Made by a program: the position numbers and the translations under genes. The notes under the pieces are model-generated. The model worked only from the letters and a program-made list of their open reading frames with translations, searched no databases and was not told the origin of the DNA. Source: Pogostemon cablin (lineage: Eukaryota > Streptophyta > Magnoliopsida > Lamiales > Lamiaceae). From it: 64,000 bases of DNA. Below are positions 45,205 through 57,543 of this stretch, piece after piece (within the stretch, counting starts at the first letter, position 1; every line of letters begins with the position of its first letter). The stretch covers positions 4,356,597-4,420,596 of the forward strand of contig CM042953.1 of NCBI GenBank assembly GCA_023678885.1, written 5' to 3'.

Positions 45205-48200
45205 CGTCGGCAAGCCATCGGCACGGGCAACCCATGGCAACGGGCGTGGGTATACATGGGCGACCCCCATGGGCAACCATGGGCAACGGGAGTTAAGCAT
45301 GGGCCATTGCATGGGCAAGCCAAGGTAACTGCCGTGGGCATGGACAACCCGTGGCAACGGGCGTGGGCATATGTGGGCGACCCCAGTGGGCAACGGAAGT
45401 TGGGCATGGGCCATGGCATGGGCAAGCCAATGCAACTACCATGGGCATGGGCCGTGCAAGCATGGCCTGTGCATGGGCAACCCGTGGCAACGGGCGTGGG
45501 CAACTCGTGGCAACGGGCGTGGGTATACGTGGCCGACTGCCATGGGCAACCGTGGGCAACGAGAGTTGGGCATGGGCCATGGCATGGGCAAGCCAAGGCA
45601 ACGGCCGTGGGCAAGCCATTGGCATGGGCTGTGCAAGCATGGCCTGTGTATGGGCAACACATTGCAACGGGCATGGGCTTACGTGGACGACCCCCATGGG
45701 CAATCCGGGGTAACGGGAGTGTGGCATGGGCCATGGCATGGGCAAACTAAGGCAACGGCCGTTGGCAAGCCATGGGCATGGGCCGTGCAAACATGGCCTG
45801 TGCATGGGCAAGCTGTGGGTAAGCCGTGGGAGACCCCCGTGGGCAACCGTGGGCAACGGGAGTAGGGCATGGGCCATAGCATGGGCAAGCCAAGGCAGCA
45901 GCCTTGGGCAAGCCATGGGCATGGGCTGTGCAAGCATAGCCTGTGCATGGGCAACCCGGGGCAATGGGGGTGGGCATACGTGGGCGACCTCCGTGGGCAA
46001 TCATGGGCAACGCGAGTTGGGCATGGGCCATGGCATGGGCAAGCCAAGGCAATGGCCATGGGCAAGTCGTGGGCATAGGCCGTGCAAACATTGCCTGCGC
46101 ATGGGCAACCCGTGGCAACGGACGTGGGCAAGCCGTAGGCGACCCCCGTGGGCAATCCTGGGCAACGGGAGTTAGGCATGGGCCATGGCATGGGCAAGCC
46201 AAGGCAACGACCATAGGCAAGCCGTGGGCATGGGCCATGCAAGCATGGTCTATGCATGGGCAACCCGTGGCAATGGGCGTGGGCATACGTGGGCGACCAC
46301 TGTGGGCAACCGTGGGCAATGGGAGTTGGGCATGGGCCATGACATGGGTAAGCCTAGGCAACAGCCGTGGGAATGGGACGTGCAAGCATGGCCTATGCAT
46401 GGGCAACCCGTGGCAACGGGCATTGGCGTATGTGGACGACCCCCGTGGGCAATCCTGGGCAACGGGAGTTGGGCATAGACCATGGCATGGGCAAGCCAAG
46501 GCAACAGCCATGGGCAATCCTAGGCAATGACTATGGGCAACTATGGGCATGGGCCATGGCGTGTGCATGGGCAACCCCCGTGGGCAATCGTACGCAATGG
46601 GCGTGGGCAACCAGCCCTTGGGCAACCCCGTGGGCAATCCATGGCAACGGGAGTGGGCAACCCCTGTGGGCAATCCTAGCCAATGGTAGTAGGCTAGAGT
46701 GGACATGGGCCATGGCATAGGCAAGCGTGGCCTTGGCACGGGCAAGCCGTGGCCAAGGGCCTTAGCATGGGAAAGCCTAGGCAACGGCCCTGTGCAAGCC
46801 GTGGGCATGGGCCATGCAAGCGTGGCCTGTTCATGGGTAACCCGTGGCAACGGGCGTGGGCATACGTAGGCGACCCCCGTGGGCAACCGTGGGTAACGAG
46901 AGTCGGGCATGGGCCATGGCATGGGCAAGCCAAGGCAACGACTGTAGGCATGGGCCGTGCAAGCATGGCCTGTGCATGGGCAACCCGTGGCAATGGGCAT
47001 GGGCGACCCCCGTGGGCAATCGTGGGCAACGGGAGTTCAGCATGGGCCATTGCATGGGCAAGCCAAGACAATGGCCATGGGTAAGTCTTCGACATGAGCA
47101 ATCCATGGCAACGGGCATGGGCATACGTGGGCAACCCCCGTGGGCAACCGTGGGCAACGAGAGTTGGGCATGGGCCATGGCATGGGCAAGCCAAGGCAAC
47201 GGCCGTGGGCAAGCCGCGGGCATGGGCAACCTGTGGCAACGGGCGTGGGCATACGTGGGCGACCCCCATGGGCAACCTTAGGCAACGGAAGTTAGGCATG
47301 GGCTATGGCATGGGCAAGCCAAGGCAACTGCCATGGGGCATGGGCAGTGCCAGCATAGCCTGTGCATGGGCAACCCGTGACAATGGGGGTGAGCATACGT
47401 GGGCGACCCCCGTGGGTAACCGTGGGCAACGGGAGTTGTGCATGGGCAAGCCAGGGCAACTGCCGTGAGCATGGGCCGTGCACGCAAGGCCTGTGCATGG
47501 GCAACCCGTGGCAACAGGCATGGGCATGGACCGTGCAAGCATGGCCTGTGCATGGGCAACCCGTGGCAATGGGCGTGAGCATACATGGGCGACCCCCGTG
47601 GGCAACCGTAGGCAATGGGAGTTTGGCATGGGCAAGCAAAGGCAACGGCCGTGGGCAAGCCATGGGCATGGGCCGTGCAAGCATGGCCTGTGCATGGGCA
47701 ACCTGTGGCAATGGGCGTGGGCAACTCGTGGGAGACCCCGATGGGTAATCCTGGGCAACAGGAGTTGGGCATGGGCAAGACAAGGCAATGGCCGTGGGTT
47801 AGCCGTGGGCATGTGCCGTGCAACCATGGCCTATGTATGGATAACTCATGGCAATGGGCGTGGGCATACGTGGGCGACCGCCGTGGGCAACCGTTGGCAA
47901 CGGGAGTTGGGCATGGGCCATGGCATGGGCAAGCCTAGGTAACGGCCGTGGGCAAGCCATGGGCAACGGGAGTTGGGCATACATGGGCTACCACCGTGGG
48001 CAAGCCGTGGGCAATGGGAGTTGGTCATATGTGGGCAACCTGTGGTAACGGGCGTGGGCATACGTGGGCGACCGCCATGGGCAACCATGGGCAACCGTGG
48101 GCAACCGTGGGCAACGGGAGTGGGCATGGGCCATGGCATGGGCAAGCCTAGGCAACGGCCGTGGGCATTGGCCGTGCAAGCATGGCCTGTGTATGGGCAA

Positions 48201-51200
48201 CCCATGGCAACGGGCGTGGGCATACGTGAGTGACCCCCGTGGGCAATCCTGGGCAATAGGAGTTGGGCATGGGACATTGCATGGGCAAGCCAAGGCAACG
48301 GCCATGGGCAAGCCGTGGGCGACCCCTATGGGTAACCATGGACAACGGGTGTTGGGCATGGGCCTTGACATGGGCAACCCATGGTAATGGGCGTGGGAAT
48401 ACGTGGGCGACTCCCATGGGCAATCGTGGGAAATGGGAGTTGGGCATGGGCCATGGCATTGGCAATCCAAGGCATCAGCCGTGGGCAAATCGTGGGCATG
48501 GGCCGTGCAAGCATGGCCTGTGCATGGGCAAACCGTGGTAACGACCGTGGGCAAGTCGTGGACGACCCCCGTCGGTAATCCTGGGCAACGGGAGTTGGGC
48601 ATGGGCCATGGCATGGGCAAGCCAAGGCAACAGTCGTGGGCAAGCCATGGGCATGGGTCATTCAAGCATGGCCTGTGCATGGGCAACCCGTGGCAACGGG
48701 CGTGGGCAACCCGTGGCAATGGCTGTGGGCATACGTGGGCGACCGTTGTGGGCAACCATAGGCAACGGGAGTTGGGCATGGGTCATGGCATGGGCAAGCC
48801 AAGGCAACGGCCGTGGGCTGTGCAAGCATGGCGTGTACATGGGCAAGCCGTGGGCGACCCCCATGGGCAACCGTGGGCAATGGGAGTTAGGCATGGGCCT
48901 TGGCATAGGTAAGCCAAGGCAACGGCTATGGGCAAGCAGTAGGCAATGGCCATGCAAGCATGGCCTTTGCATGGGCAACCTGTGGTAATGGGTATGGGCA
49001 AGCCGTGGGCAACCCCCGTAGACAATCTTGGGCAACGGGAGTTCGGCATGGGCAAGCCAAGGCAATGGCCGTGGCAACCTATGGGCATGGGCCGTGCAAG
49101 CATGGCATGTGCATGGGCAACCTGTGGCAATGGGCATGGGCAAGCGGTGGGCTTCCCCAGTGGACAATCCTGGGCAACGGGAGTTGGGTATGGGCCATTG
49201 CATGGACAAGCCAAGGCAACGGCCGTCGGCAAGCCGTGGGCATGGGTCGTTCAAGCATGGCCTGTGCATGGGCAACCTGTGGCAACGGGCATGGGTAACC
49301 CGTGGCAATGGGCGTGGGCATACGTGGGCGACCGCCGTGGGCAACGGAAGTTGGGCATGGGCCATGGCATTGGCAAGCCAAGGCAACGGCCGTGGGCATG
49401 CCTTGGGCATGGGCCGTGCAAGCATGGCCTGTGCATGGGCAACCCGTGGGCAAGCCGTGGGCAACCCCCGTGGGCATCCGTGGGCAACAGGAGTTAGGCA
49501 TGGGCCATGGCAAGGGCAACCCAAGGAAATGGCCGTGGGCAAGTTGTAGGCATGGGCCGTGCAAGCATGACCTTTGCATGGGCAACCCGTGGCAACGGGC
49601 GTGGGCAAGTCGTGGGCGACCCCCGTGGGCAATCCTGGGCAACGGGAGTAAGGCATGGGCCATGGCATGGGCAAGCCAAGGCAACGGCTGTGGGCAAGCC
49701 CCCGTGCAAGCATGGCCTATGCATGGGCAAGCCGTGGGCGACCCCCGTGGACAATCCTGGGCAACAGGAGTTGGGCATGGGACATGGCATGGGCAAGCCA
49801 AGGCAACGGCCATGGGCAAGCCATGGGAATGGGCCGTGCAAGCGTGGCCTGTGCATGGGCAACCTGTGGCAACGGGCTTGGGCAACCCATGGCAACGGGA
49901 GTTGGGCATGGGCCATGGCATGGGCAAGCCAAGGAAATGGCCGTGGGCATGGGCCGTGCAAGCATGGCCTGTGCATGGGCAACCCGTGGGCAGGCCGTGG
50001 GCGACCCCGTGGGAAACCGTGGGCAATGGAAGTTGGGCATGGGAAAGCCAAGGCTACGGCCATGGGCAAGCCGTGGGCATGGACCATGCAAGCAAGGCCT
50101 GTGCATGGGCAACCCGTGAAAATGGGCGTGAGCATACATGGGCAATCCCCGTGGGCAACCAAGGGCAATGGGAGTTGGGCATGGGCCATGGCATTGGCAA
50201 GCCAAGGCAATGGCCATTGGCAAGACGTGGGCATGGGCCGTGCAAGCATGTCCAATGCATGGACAACCCATGGCAAAAGGCGTGGGCAAGCTGTGGGTGA
50301 TCCCCGTGGGCAATCATAGGCAACGGGAGTTGGGCATGGGCCATGGCATGGGCAAGCCAAGGCAACGGCCATGGGCAAGCCATGGGCATAGTCCGTGCAA
50401 GCATGGCCTGTGCATTGGCAACCCATGGCATTGGGCGTGGACAAGCCGTGGGCGACCCCCGTGGGCAATCCTAGGTAATGGGAGTTGGGCATGGGCCATG
50501 GCATTCGCAAGCAAAGGCAACGGCTGTGGGCAAGCCATGGGCATGGGCCGTGCAAGTATGGCCTGTGCATGGGCAACCCGTGGCAACAGGCGTGGGCATA
50601 CATGGGCGACCACCATGGGCAACCGTGGGCAACGGAAGTTGGGCATGGGCCATGGCATGGGCAAGCCGTGGGCATGGGCCGTGCAAGCATGGCCTGTGTA
50701 TGGACAACCCACGGCAACGGGCATGGGCATACATGGGCGACCCCCGTGGGCAATCCTGGGCAATGGGAGTTGGGTATGGGTCATGGCATGGGCAAGCCAA
50801 GGCAATGGCCGTGGGCAAGCCGTGGGCATGGGCCGTGCAAGCATGGCCTGTGCATTGGCAACCCATGGGCAAGCCGTGGGCGAACCTCATGGGCAACCGT
50901 GGGCAGCGGGAGTTAGGCATGGGCCATGGGATGGGTAAGCCAAGGCAACGGCCATGGGCAAGCCGTGGGCATGGGCCGTGCAAGCATGGCCTATGCATGG
51001 GCAGCTCGTGGCAATGGGTGTGGGCATACGTGGGTGAACCCCGTGGGCAACTATGGGCAATAGGAGCTGGGCATGGGCCATGGTATGGGCAAGCCAAGGC
51101 AACGGCTGTGGGCAAGCCATGGGCATGGGCCGTGCAAGCATGGCCTATGCATGGGCAACCCATGGGCGACCCCCGTGGGCAACCGTGGGCAACGGGAATT

Positions 51201-51652
51201 GGGCATGGGCTATAGCGGGCAAGCCCAAGCAATGGCCGTGGGCATGGGCTATGCAAGCATGGCCTGTGTATGGGCAACCCATGGCAACGGGTGTGGGCAA
51301 CCCGTGGTCGACCCCTGTGGGCATACGTGGGCGATCCCCGTGGGCAACCGTTGGTAATGGGAGTTAGGCATGGGCCATGGAATGGGCAAGCTAAGGCAAC
51401 GGCCATGGGCAAGTAGTAGGCATGGGTCGTGCAAGCATGGCCTGTGTGCATGGGTAACCCATGGCAATGGGCATGGGCAACCGTGGGCATGGGCCGTGCA
51501 AGCATGGCCTGTGCATGGGCAACCCGTGGCAATGGCCATAGGCATATGTGGGAGACCCCCGTGGGCAACCGGGGGCATGGTCCATGGCGTGGGCACTCCC
51601 AGGCACCCGTCATGGGTATCCTAGGCAACGGGCATGGGCATTCCTAGGCAAC
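45205..51652 (+). repeat. IGS GGGCAA-type satellite array, ~150-bp higher-order repeat
   Basis: 6.4 kb of degenerate short modules (GGGCATGGGCC, CATGGGCAA, CCGTGGCAACGG, CGACCCCCGTGGGCAA) are organised in a roughly 142-155-bp higher-order unit. The phase marker CAACGGGAGTTGGGCATGG recurs at about 45560, 45711, 45858, 46010, 46162, 46317 and 46456. About 43 units. The unit is almost free of stop codons in several frames on both strands, which produces many long spurious ORFs. It belongs to the intergenic spacer, as the same repeat follows the 25S end at 17706. Confidence 0.88.
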
Positions 51653-53290
51653 TGATGAGTGTGTAAATTCACAAGTTTGGCATCATGTTTTGTGTTAGTT
51701 TTGGAGAGTTTTGAGGTGGAAATAGGTGAAAAACCTATATGTATTGTGAATTAGCATGAATCAAGTGTTAGTGGAGCTATTTAAGTGGTTTTCATAGTAA
51801 AATCAGAGTGGAAGTGCCAAGAATCGAAGAGACGAAGTCGAGACCACGCGAACCACCAAGGACAGAGGTGGGTTTGACCTGTTGGAGGAGGGTTCAACCT
51901 CTCTAGCAGGTCGAACCAGCATTGAAAGAGTGCAGGAGAGAGGTTCAACCATGACTCGAGGGGTTTGACCTGTCTATCAGGTCGAACCATGGTCGAACTA
52001 GTTCGCGAGAAAGTTGATTCGACCACGATGTTTGTGGTTCAACCAAGACTATAGTGTTTTGACCTATACAAGAAGTCGAACCAAGTGCAGAAATTATCTA
52101 GTAAGTAGGTTTGACCTGTGATTCAACCTGCGGCCAGTGGTTCGACCTGTTTGCTGAGGTCGAACCATCGTGCGGAAACTTACCTTATCTGGATTTTCGA
52201 GGCCAAAACACGTGGGATCACTTGAAAAGCCCATTCCAAGCCCTAGAGACGTGATTACAAGTATAAAAGGAGGCTCATGCAGTCAAGGAAGACATCACCA
52301 AGGACACAATATATAAAAAGAGCTTTTTGAGAGTTTTAGAGAGTGTAAGATTGTAAAGCACAAGAGGAGACTAGGAGGAGCTGTGACAGAGGTTCCGCTG
52401 GAGATTCAAGTAAGATTGGTCCATCTAACCATGATTGTTCCTAGATCAATCATGGGCTAGAGCCACTTCGGTAGTTCTAGGGTTATGAAGGTTTCATGAG
52501 TTGATTTGTATTTCGTGTGTATACTCCGTACAACACTACTTGTGGTTTATTTTATATAAGATTGTGCATTTTTAATCCATACTCATAGTTGTTTTGTGCA
52601 TCACTAATCGTTGTGTAGAGTCTGAATACATAACATGGTTATTGATTGAGTGCGTTCAGTAATGAGCAGGGTTTATTGTTATAATTCTAAGTGAAGGGAT
52701 TCCGAGGTTTTATTAGAATCGTCTTATATGAATGTTTGTTAATTGAATTGAATTCGGGTTAACATGTAGGATTAAGAGTATAACTTTATAGTACCTAAAA
52801 AGGGAGATCAAATCGGGTTAGAGTACTAAGTGCATGGGAAATAATTTATTATGATAGTACCTAGAAAGGGAGGTAAAGTATACGTCTTGCTCTGAGGATA
52901 CTCACACGTGTCAAACGCTTATCTATTTTTGTCTATAGAATAGATTTGCATGGTCTAGCGATGCGTCCATATTCCACTAGGTAGAGTCGGACATCGACAC
53001 ATGAAAGTATGAATTAACGAATGAAACTGGATGGCCTGACGAACTACCTAACATCTTATTTGATCACAACAACTCTTCTCTTGTTCTTGTTATTTATTTG
53101 CTAGTTTAATTGTTACTTAGTTTACAAACCAACAATTACAATTCTCAACATAGTCATAATTGCTAGAAAATAACTAAAGTAATATTTATCCGTCCCGTGG
53201 ATTCGATATTTAACTTGGTCACCTTCGAAACTACAATTGATATCCTTCATACTTGGGGATTAAAATTATATGTTGAGAAAACACCCATCA
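51653..53290 (+). repeat. E2 5' LTR
   Basis: TGATGAGTGTG...CACCCATCA. The TATA box TATAAAAGG is at 52262-52270. U3 carries the GGTTCGACC/GGTCGAACC cluster at 51871-52166, many copies of which have decayed to GGTTTGACC or GGTTCAACC. Confidence 0.93.
51871..52166 (+). repeat. GGTTCGACC/GGTCGAACC palindromic cluster, E2 5' LTR U3
   Basis: About a dozen copies of a 9-11-bp motif in both orientations. They often form fold-back pairs, GGTTCGACCTG then a short spacer then CAGGTCGAACC. The cluster ends about 95 bp upstream of the TATA box. Confidence 0.85.
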
Positions 53291-53296
53291 AGTTTT

Positions 53297-53314
53297 TGGC
53301 GCCGTTGCCGGGGA
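53297..53314 (+). other. E2 primer binding site (tRNA-Asp)
   Basis: TGGCGCCGTTGCCGGGGA is a perfect complement of the plant tRNA-Asp (GUC) 3' end and lies six bases after the LTR. Confidence 0.88.
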
Positions 53315-53400
53315 CGACTTAAAATATCTTTTTGTTATTTCTAGTTTATTAGGGCTATTTAACTTGTTTTGCTATTTTAATTCTAGTTCTTTTTAGGTGT

Positions 53401-56400
53401 ATGCACACGAGATCAAAGAAAGGTGAACTTGAACCCTATAATCCTGAGATCGGAGCATCGTCAAGAAAGAAGAAGAGAAAGGCAAAGACTATTGATCCAA
53501 CTGAAGCTCTGAATTTTAGAGTTGAAGTTGACGAGCAGATTTCGCAGACGATTGAAGCTACAACTGAAGTTAATTCAGGAGTAGAGACAGTCAACATGGC
53601 AGCGAATCCGGATAATCTAACCATCCGGGAGGTTTTCAGAAATAATGGGGCTAGAAATTTTGGGCTTCTAGGAGCGAGGGGAACTAATGCAGCTTTCGAT
53701 CTTCATCCCGCTCTTATTAGCATGATAGAAAGGAACTCCTTTTCAGGAGGGTCTTTCGAGGATCTGCAGCAGCATCTGAACAAGTTCTTGGGCTATGCAA
53801 GTACTCAAAAAGATGCAGGAGAACATGAAGATGCTAGGAAGATCCTCTTGTTCAAATTCTCGCTTACTGAAAAGGCGAGAGATTAGTACGACACTATCAA
53901 CGCAGCTGAGTGCACCACTTGGGAGCAACTGCAGTTAAGGTTCTTGGAGAGGTACTTGCCACCTTCAAAGGTGTTTAAGATGAAGCAAGACATTAACTAA
54001 TTTGCTCTCGGTGGAGGTGAGAAATTTCATGAAGCATGGGATAGATTCAAGGACATGCTTAGGAAGTGTCCTCAACATGGGCTATCTAAAGCTCAATATA
54101 TCAGTATATTCTACAATGGATTGGACTATGATTTACGAGTGTTATTGGATGCTTCTTCTAATGGAGCATTGCTTACAAAGTCATCCATAGAGGCCGAGAA
54201 GTTGTTTGAAGATATTTCTATGAATTCGAGGGATTGACCAACTGATAGAGTTAGAGGTACTTATGTCCTTGGGAAGGTAGCTCAGGTTAAACAAGCAATG
54301 GTGAAAACAAGTAGAGAAGATGAGATCGTCTCTAGCTTGTCCAATATCAACAAGTTACTTGAATCCCAACAGAAGCAAATCAGCGAATTATCACAGTGTG
54401 TACCAATCATGCAGCAGGAGTTAAAGAATGATGGACCAATCCAAGAGGAGTTGGAAGAGGCACACTATGCCATGGGTCAAAGTATTTAAGGGACTAGGTA
54501 TCCAGATCAAGGAAACCAGAACTACCAAGGGAACTATCGAGGAAACTTTAATAATCGTGGTCCCCCGGGTGGTTATCAAAAGCCTAGGAGGCCGGAGTTC
54601 TCATGGAGCAATCCGAATAATGCGATTCAACCTCCGATGGGTGTTGATCCGGGTGCTAAGGTGGAAGAAGGAAAACCAGGTTTTGAGGATACTGTGAACA
54701 GGTATATGGCCAAGAATGATGAAAGAGTGAATCGCCTTGAGGCCAAACTTGAAAAGATAATCGATGCAAACCATGAGGTTATATCTAAGCAGGTGAAGGA
54801 ACTTACATTGCTGATGGGGTAGATGGCAGGAAGTGTTAACAAGCTTACTCAAACTCTTGAGAAGGGGAAGTTCCCGTCTCAAAGTATTGAGAATCCAAGG
54901 TCCTGCAACGCAATCACACTGAGGTCGGGAATGCAGTACGAGGGACTTATGAGGCCAGAATCAAATTTGGACATGTCTAGGGCAAGATTCGACCATAGTT
55001 CGACCAACATTGAAGGTCGAACCATACAGGGGAAGTCGAACCAACGCACTGGACATGATCAGGAGGCATTGCAGCATCGATTCGACCAAAATGCAAATGG
55101 TTCGACCTGGCATACAGGTCAAACCATGGTCGAACCTGACAATTCGGAGCACTCTATTTTTCCAGAACATCGGTTCGACCAAATCAATGATGGTTCGACC
55201 TATCCAATAGGTCAAACCGCACAACTTGGAGCACTCTGTTTTGTCGTAGCAACGGTTCGACCACGATGGACATGGTTCAACCTATCAAACAGGTCAAACC
55301 TTGGTCGAACCGAAGGCCGAAAGGAGTACAGTAGGTCGGTTCAACCTAGGTAGCCGTGGTTTGACCTACTCAACAGGTCGAACCCAGGTCGAACCTCAAA
55401 TTCAAAAAGAGAGCAGTTGTCTAGAAGAGCAGTTCGACCATTACGTGCCTGGTTTGACCTGTTCCACAGGTCGAACCCTGGTCGAACCCTGGTCGAACCC
55501 ATCCAGAAGTTGCCTGTTGCTACTCCGAACACTCTCGATGATGTTGATGCTACTCTAATGGTTCAGAATGAGCAAAGTACAGAGATAATAGCTGAGAAAA
55601 AGTGGGAGAGAGTCAAGCGATTGAGAAGGTTGATTGTGATGAATGGGGGATTCCCAAAACAAAGATACCTCCGCCGTTTCCTTACAAGCTTGTGAAGAAG
55701 GGATTGGAAGAGAAGTTTAAGAAGTTTTCAGAGATAATGAACAAGATAAGCTTGAGCATTCCTTTCTCAGAGGCAATCATGGAGATGTCATACTATGCCC
55801 GATTTCTTAAAGACATATTGTTGAAGAAGCGGAGCTTAACTGGAATTGAAATGGTGAATTTATCTGAGAATAGCAGCTCAATCATTCAAAGAAAGCTTCC
55901 GCAAAAGATGAAGGATCCGGGGAGCTTCACTATTCTATGTGAGATCGGAAAGGGGCCGGCACGACGAGCTTTGTGCGATCTAGGGGCAAGCATTAATTTA
56001 ATGCCATTGTCCATCTTTCGGAGGCTTGGTTTGGGGGAGTTGAACCCTACAACAGTGGTTCTCCAATTGGCGGACAGGTCGATGACGTTTCCAAAAGGTA
56101 TAATTGAAGACGTTCTCGTCAAAGTGGAAAAGCTAGTCTTTCCTGTGGACTTTCTTATGCTAGAGATGGAAGATGACAAGGATAATATCCCTCTAATCTT
56201 GGGGAGACCTTTTCTTGCTACTGCTGGAGCTATGATTGATGTTCAAAAAGGAGAGCTTAGATTGCGGATGGACAAAGAAGAAGTTCTTTTCAACTTGTAC
56301 AAAGCAATGAAGATGCCCATGGAGTCGCAGTGTTATAATATTGACGTGGTGGAGGAGATTGTGAAGGAGGATATGTCTCTGATCCTGTCAAAGGATCCTC

Positions 56401-57080
56401 TTGAGACATGTTTGATGGAGTCTCTTACTTATCCCACTACGGAGCTTGACAGACTCTCCAACGAGGTATGTATTGAATATCTTGAGAACTTACTTGCTTT
56501 GGGTGATGCTAGGTATGCATTGGAGAAAGCTAAGGCTGAAGAAGCGAAAGGGTCTAGGAAGTACTTGCCTTTGGATAACGAGAGCTCTCCAATGGAAATG
56601 AGGAAAGAGGAGTTGAAACCGTTACCAAAACACTTGACGTATGCTTATCTTGGTGACTATGAAAAAGATCAATCAGGTGATTCGGAATTCAAGAGGAAGA
56701 TTGACCCGGAGGAGTCTACACGGTCATGGGATGAAGGTAATTCTAATGATCATGTTTTTGTGAGCGAGAAAGGTGCCGTGCTGACTGTAGACAAAGGAAG
56801 AGAAGATGATACATACTTGAAGCCTCCTAACTTACCACCGGGTACCAACAAATTTGAAAGTCCTTACTCTCGTTCTTATCCTGACTTTGATCTTGATGGA
56901 GATAGGAGTTATTCCGAAATTGAGTGGAAGATTGACAGGAATGAGAAGAGAAAGTTTGAGAAAGGAGATTCTATTGATCATATGGTGCATAAGAATGGTA
57001 AGGTGGAAAGTGTGGATGATAAGAGGGGGAGAAAGTATTGGAAGGTGAGGATGCGATATGATCATCCTCTGATCAAGTAG
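53401..57080 (+). pseudogene. gag-pro: E2 gag-protease, broken
   Basis: The start MHTRSKKGELEPYNPEIG is homologous to E1. Five in-frame stops occur at 53884, 53998, 54235, 54487 and 54820. At every one the E1 residue is Trp or Gln, so each is explained by a single C-to-T or G-to-A change. The linker at 54986-55499 is a GGTTCGACC motif array that also contains a frameshift. The protease part is open from 55602 to 57080, with ALCDLGASINLMP (near 55980) and IPLILGRPFLATAG, ending KVRMRYDHPLIK. The gag domain retains NSRD and GRKVAQ-type segments. Confidence 0.9.
54986..55499 (+). repeat. GGTTCGACC/GGTCGAACC array inside E2 gag-pro linker
   Basis: About six modules of 60-90 bp. Each reads approximately GGTTCGACCA, spacer, GGTTCGACCTG, about six bases, CAGGTCGAACC, two bases, GGTCGAACC. 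It occupies the position that in E1 holds the GCTCGG cluster, between the ITLRSG segment and the protease. Confidence 0.87.
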
Positions 57081-57543
57081 TCTTCTAAGTGGTATTCCGT
57101 CGTGACTCTCTGACGTTAAACATGAGCACCTGTTAGGGGCTTTCCCTCCTGTTTTAATGCTTTATTTCTTTCGTGTGAGTAAGAAATTTTTATATTTGAG
57201 GTGCTTACTTATCGGCAATTACATCTCTTGGCAAACTTAGTTTCGACTTTTTAGTTTCTACTAAGTTTGGGGGGGTATGATGTACTTACCTTGATAAGCA
57301 CCGATAGTATAATCTTTTCTTTGTGACGTTTGTTAGGAGAGTTAATTTTTTGCGGCATATTTAAAACTTTAACCGGTTTGTATGTGTTGATTTTTTGTAA
57401 CTTGCCTAATGTTCCGTGGTGTTTTGTTGTTTCGTATTTTGAGTGATTGCGGAGTTACTCATGATTGATAAGTTTTTAAAGAACCAATTCTTGATGAAGT
57501 TGTGCTCTAGTTGGTACTTAATGATTCGTTTTGAAGTTTGAAG
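57081..57543 (+). other. E2 3' noncoding region, first part
   Basis: It contains the segment shared with E1 directly after gag-pro (57091-57150, TCCGTCGTGACTCT and GACGTTAAACATGAGC) and an internal AAGTTTGGGGGGG tract near 57263. No ORF. Confidence 0.72.

Noticed and set aside
45205..51652. Long frames of 300-420 codons on both strands (for example 49494-50753 minus, 45747-47000 minus, 49302-50300 plus)
   Set aside because: They are by-products of a low-stop tandem repeat. Overlapping frames on both strands are equally long, and there are no domains and no start context.
54986..55499. GGTTCGACC motifs as tRNA-type B boxes (Pol III promoters or SINEs)
   Set aside because: The motif lacks the final C spacing of the B-box consensus GWTCRANNC. 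No A box or tRNA-like fold is evident, and motifs occur in both orientations.
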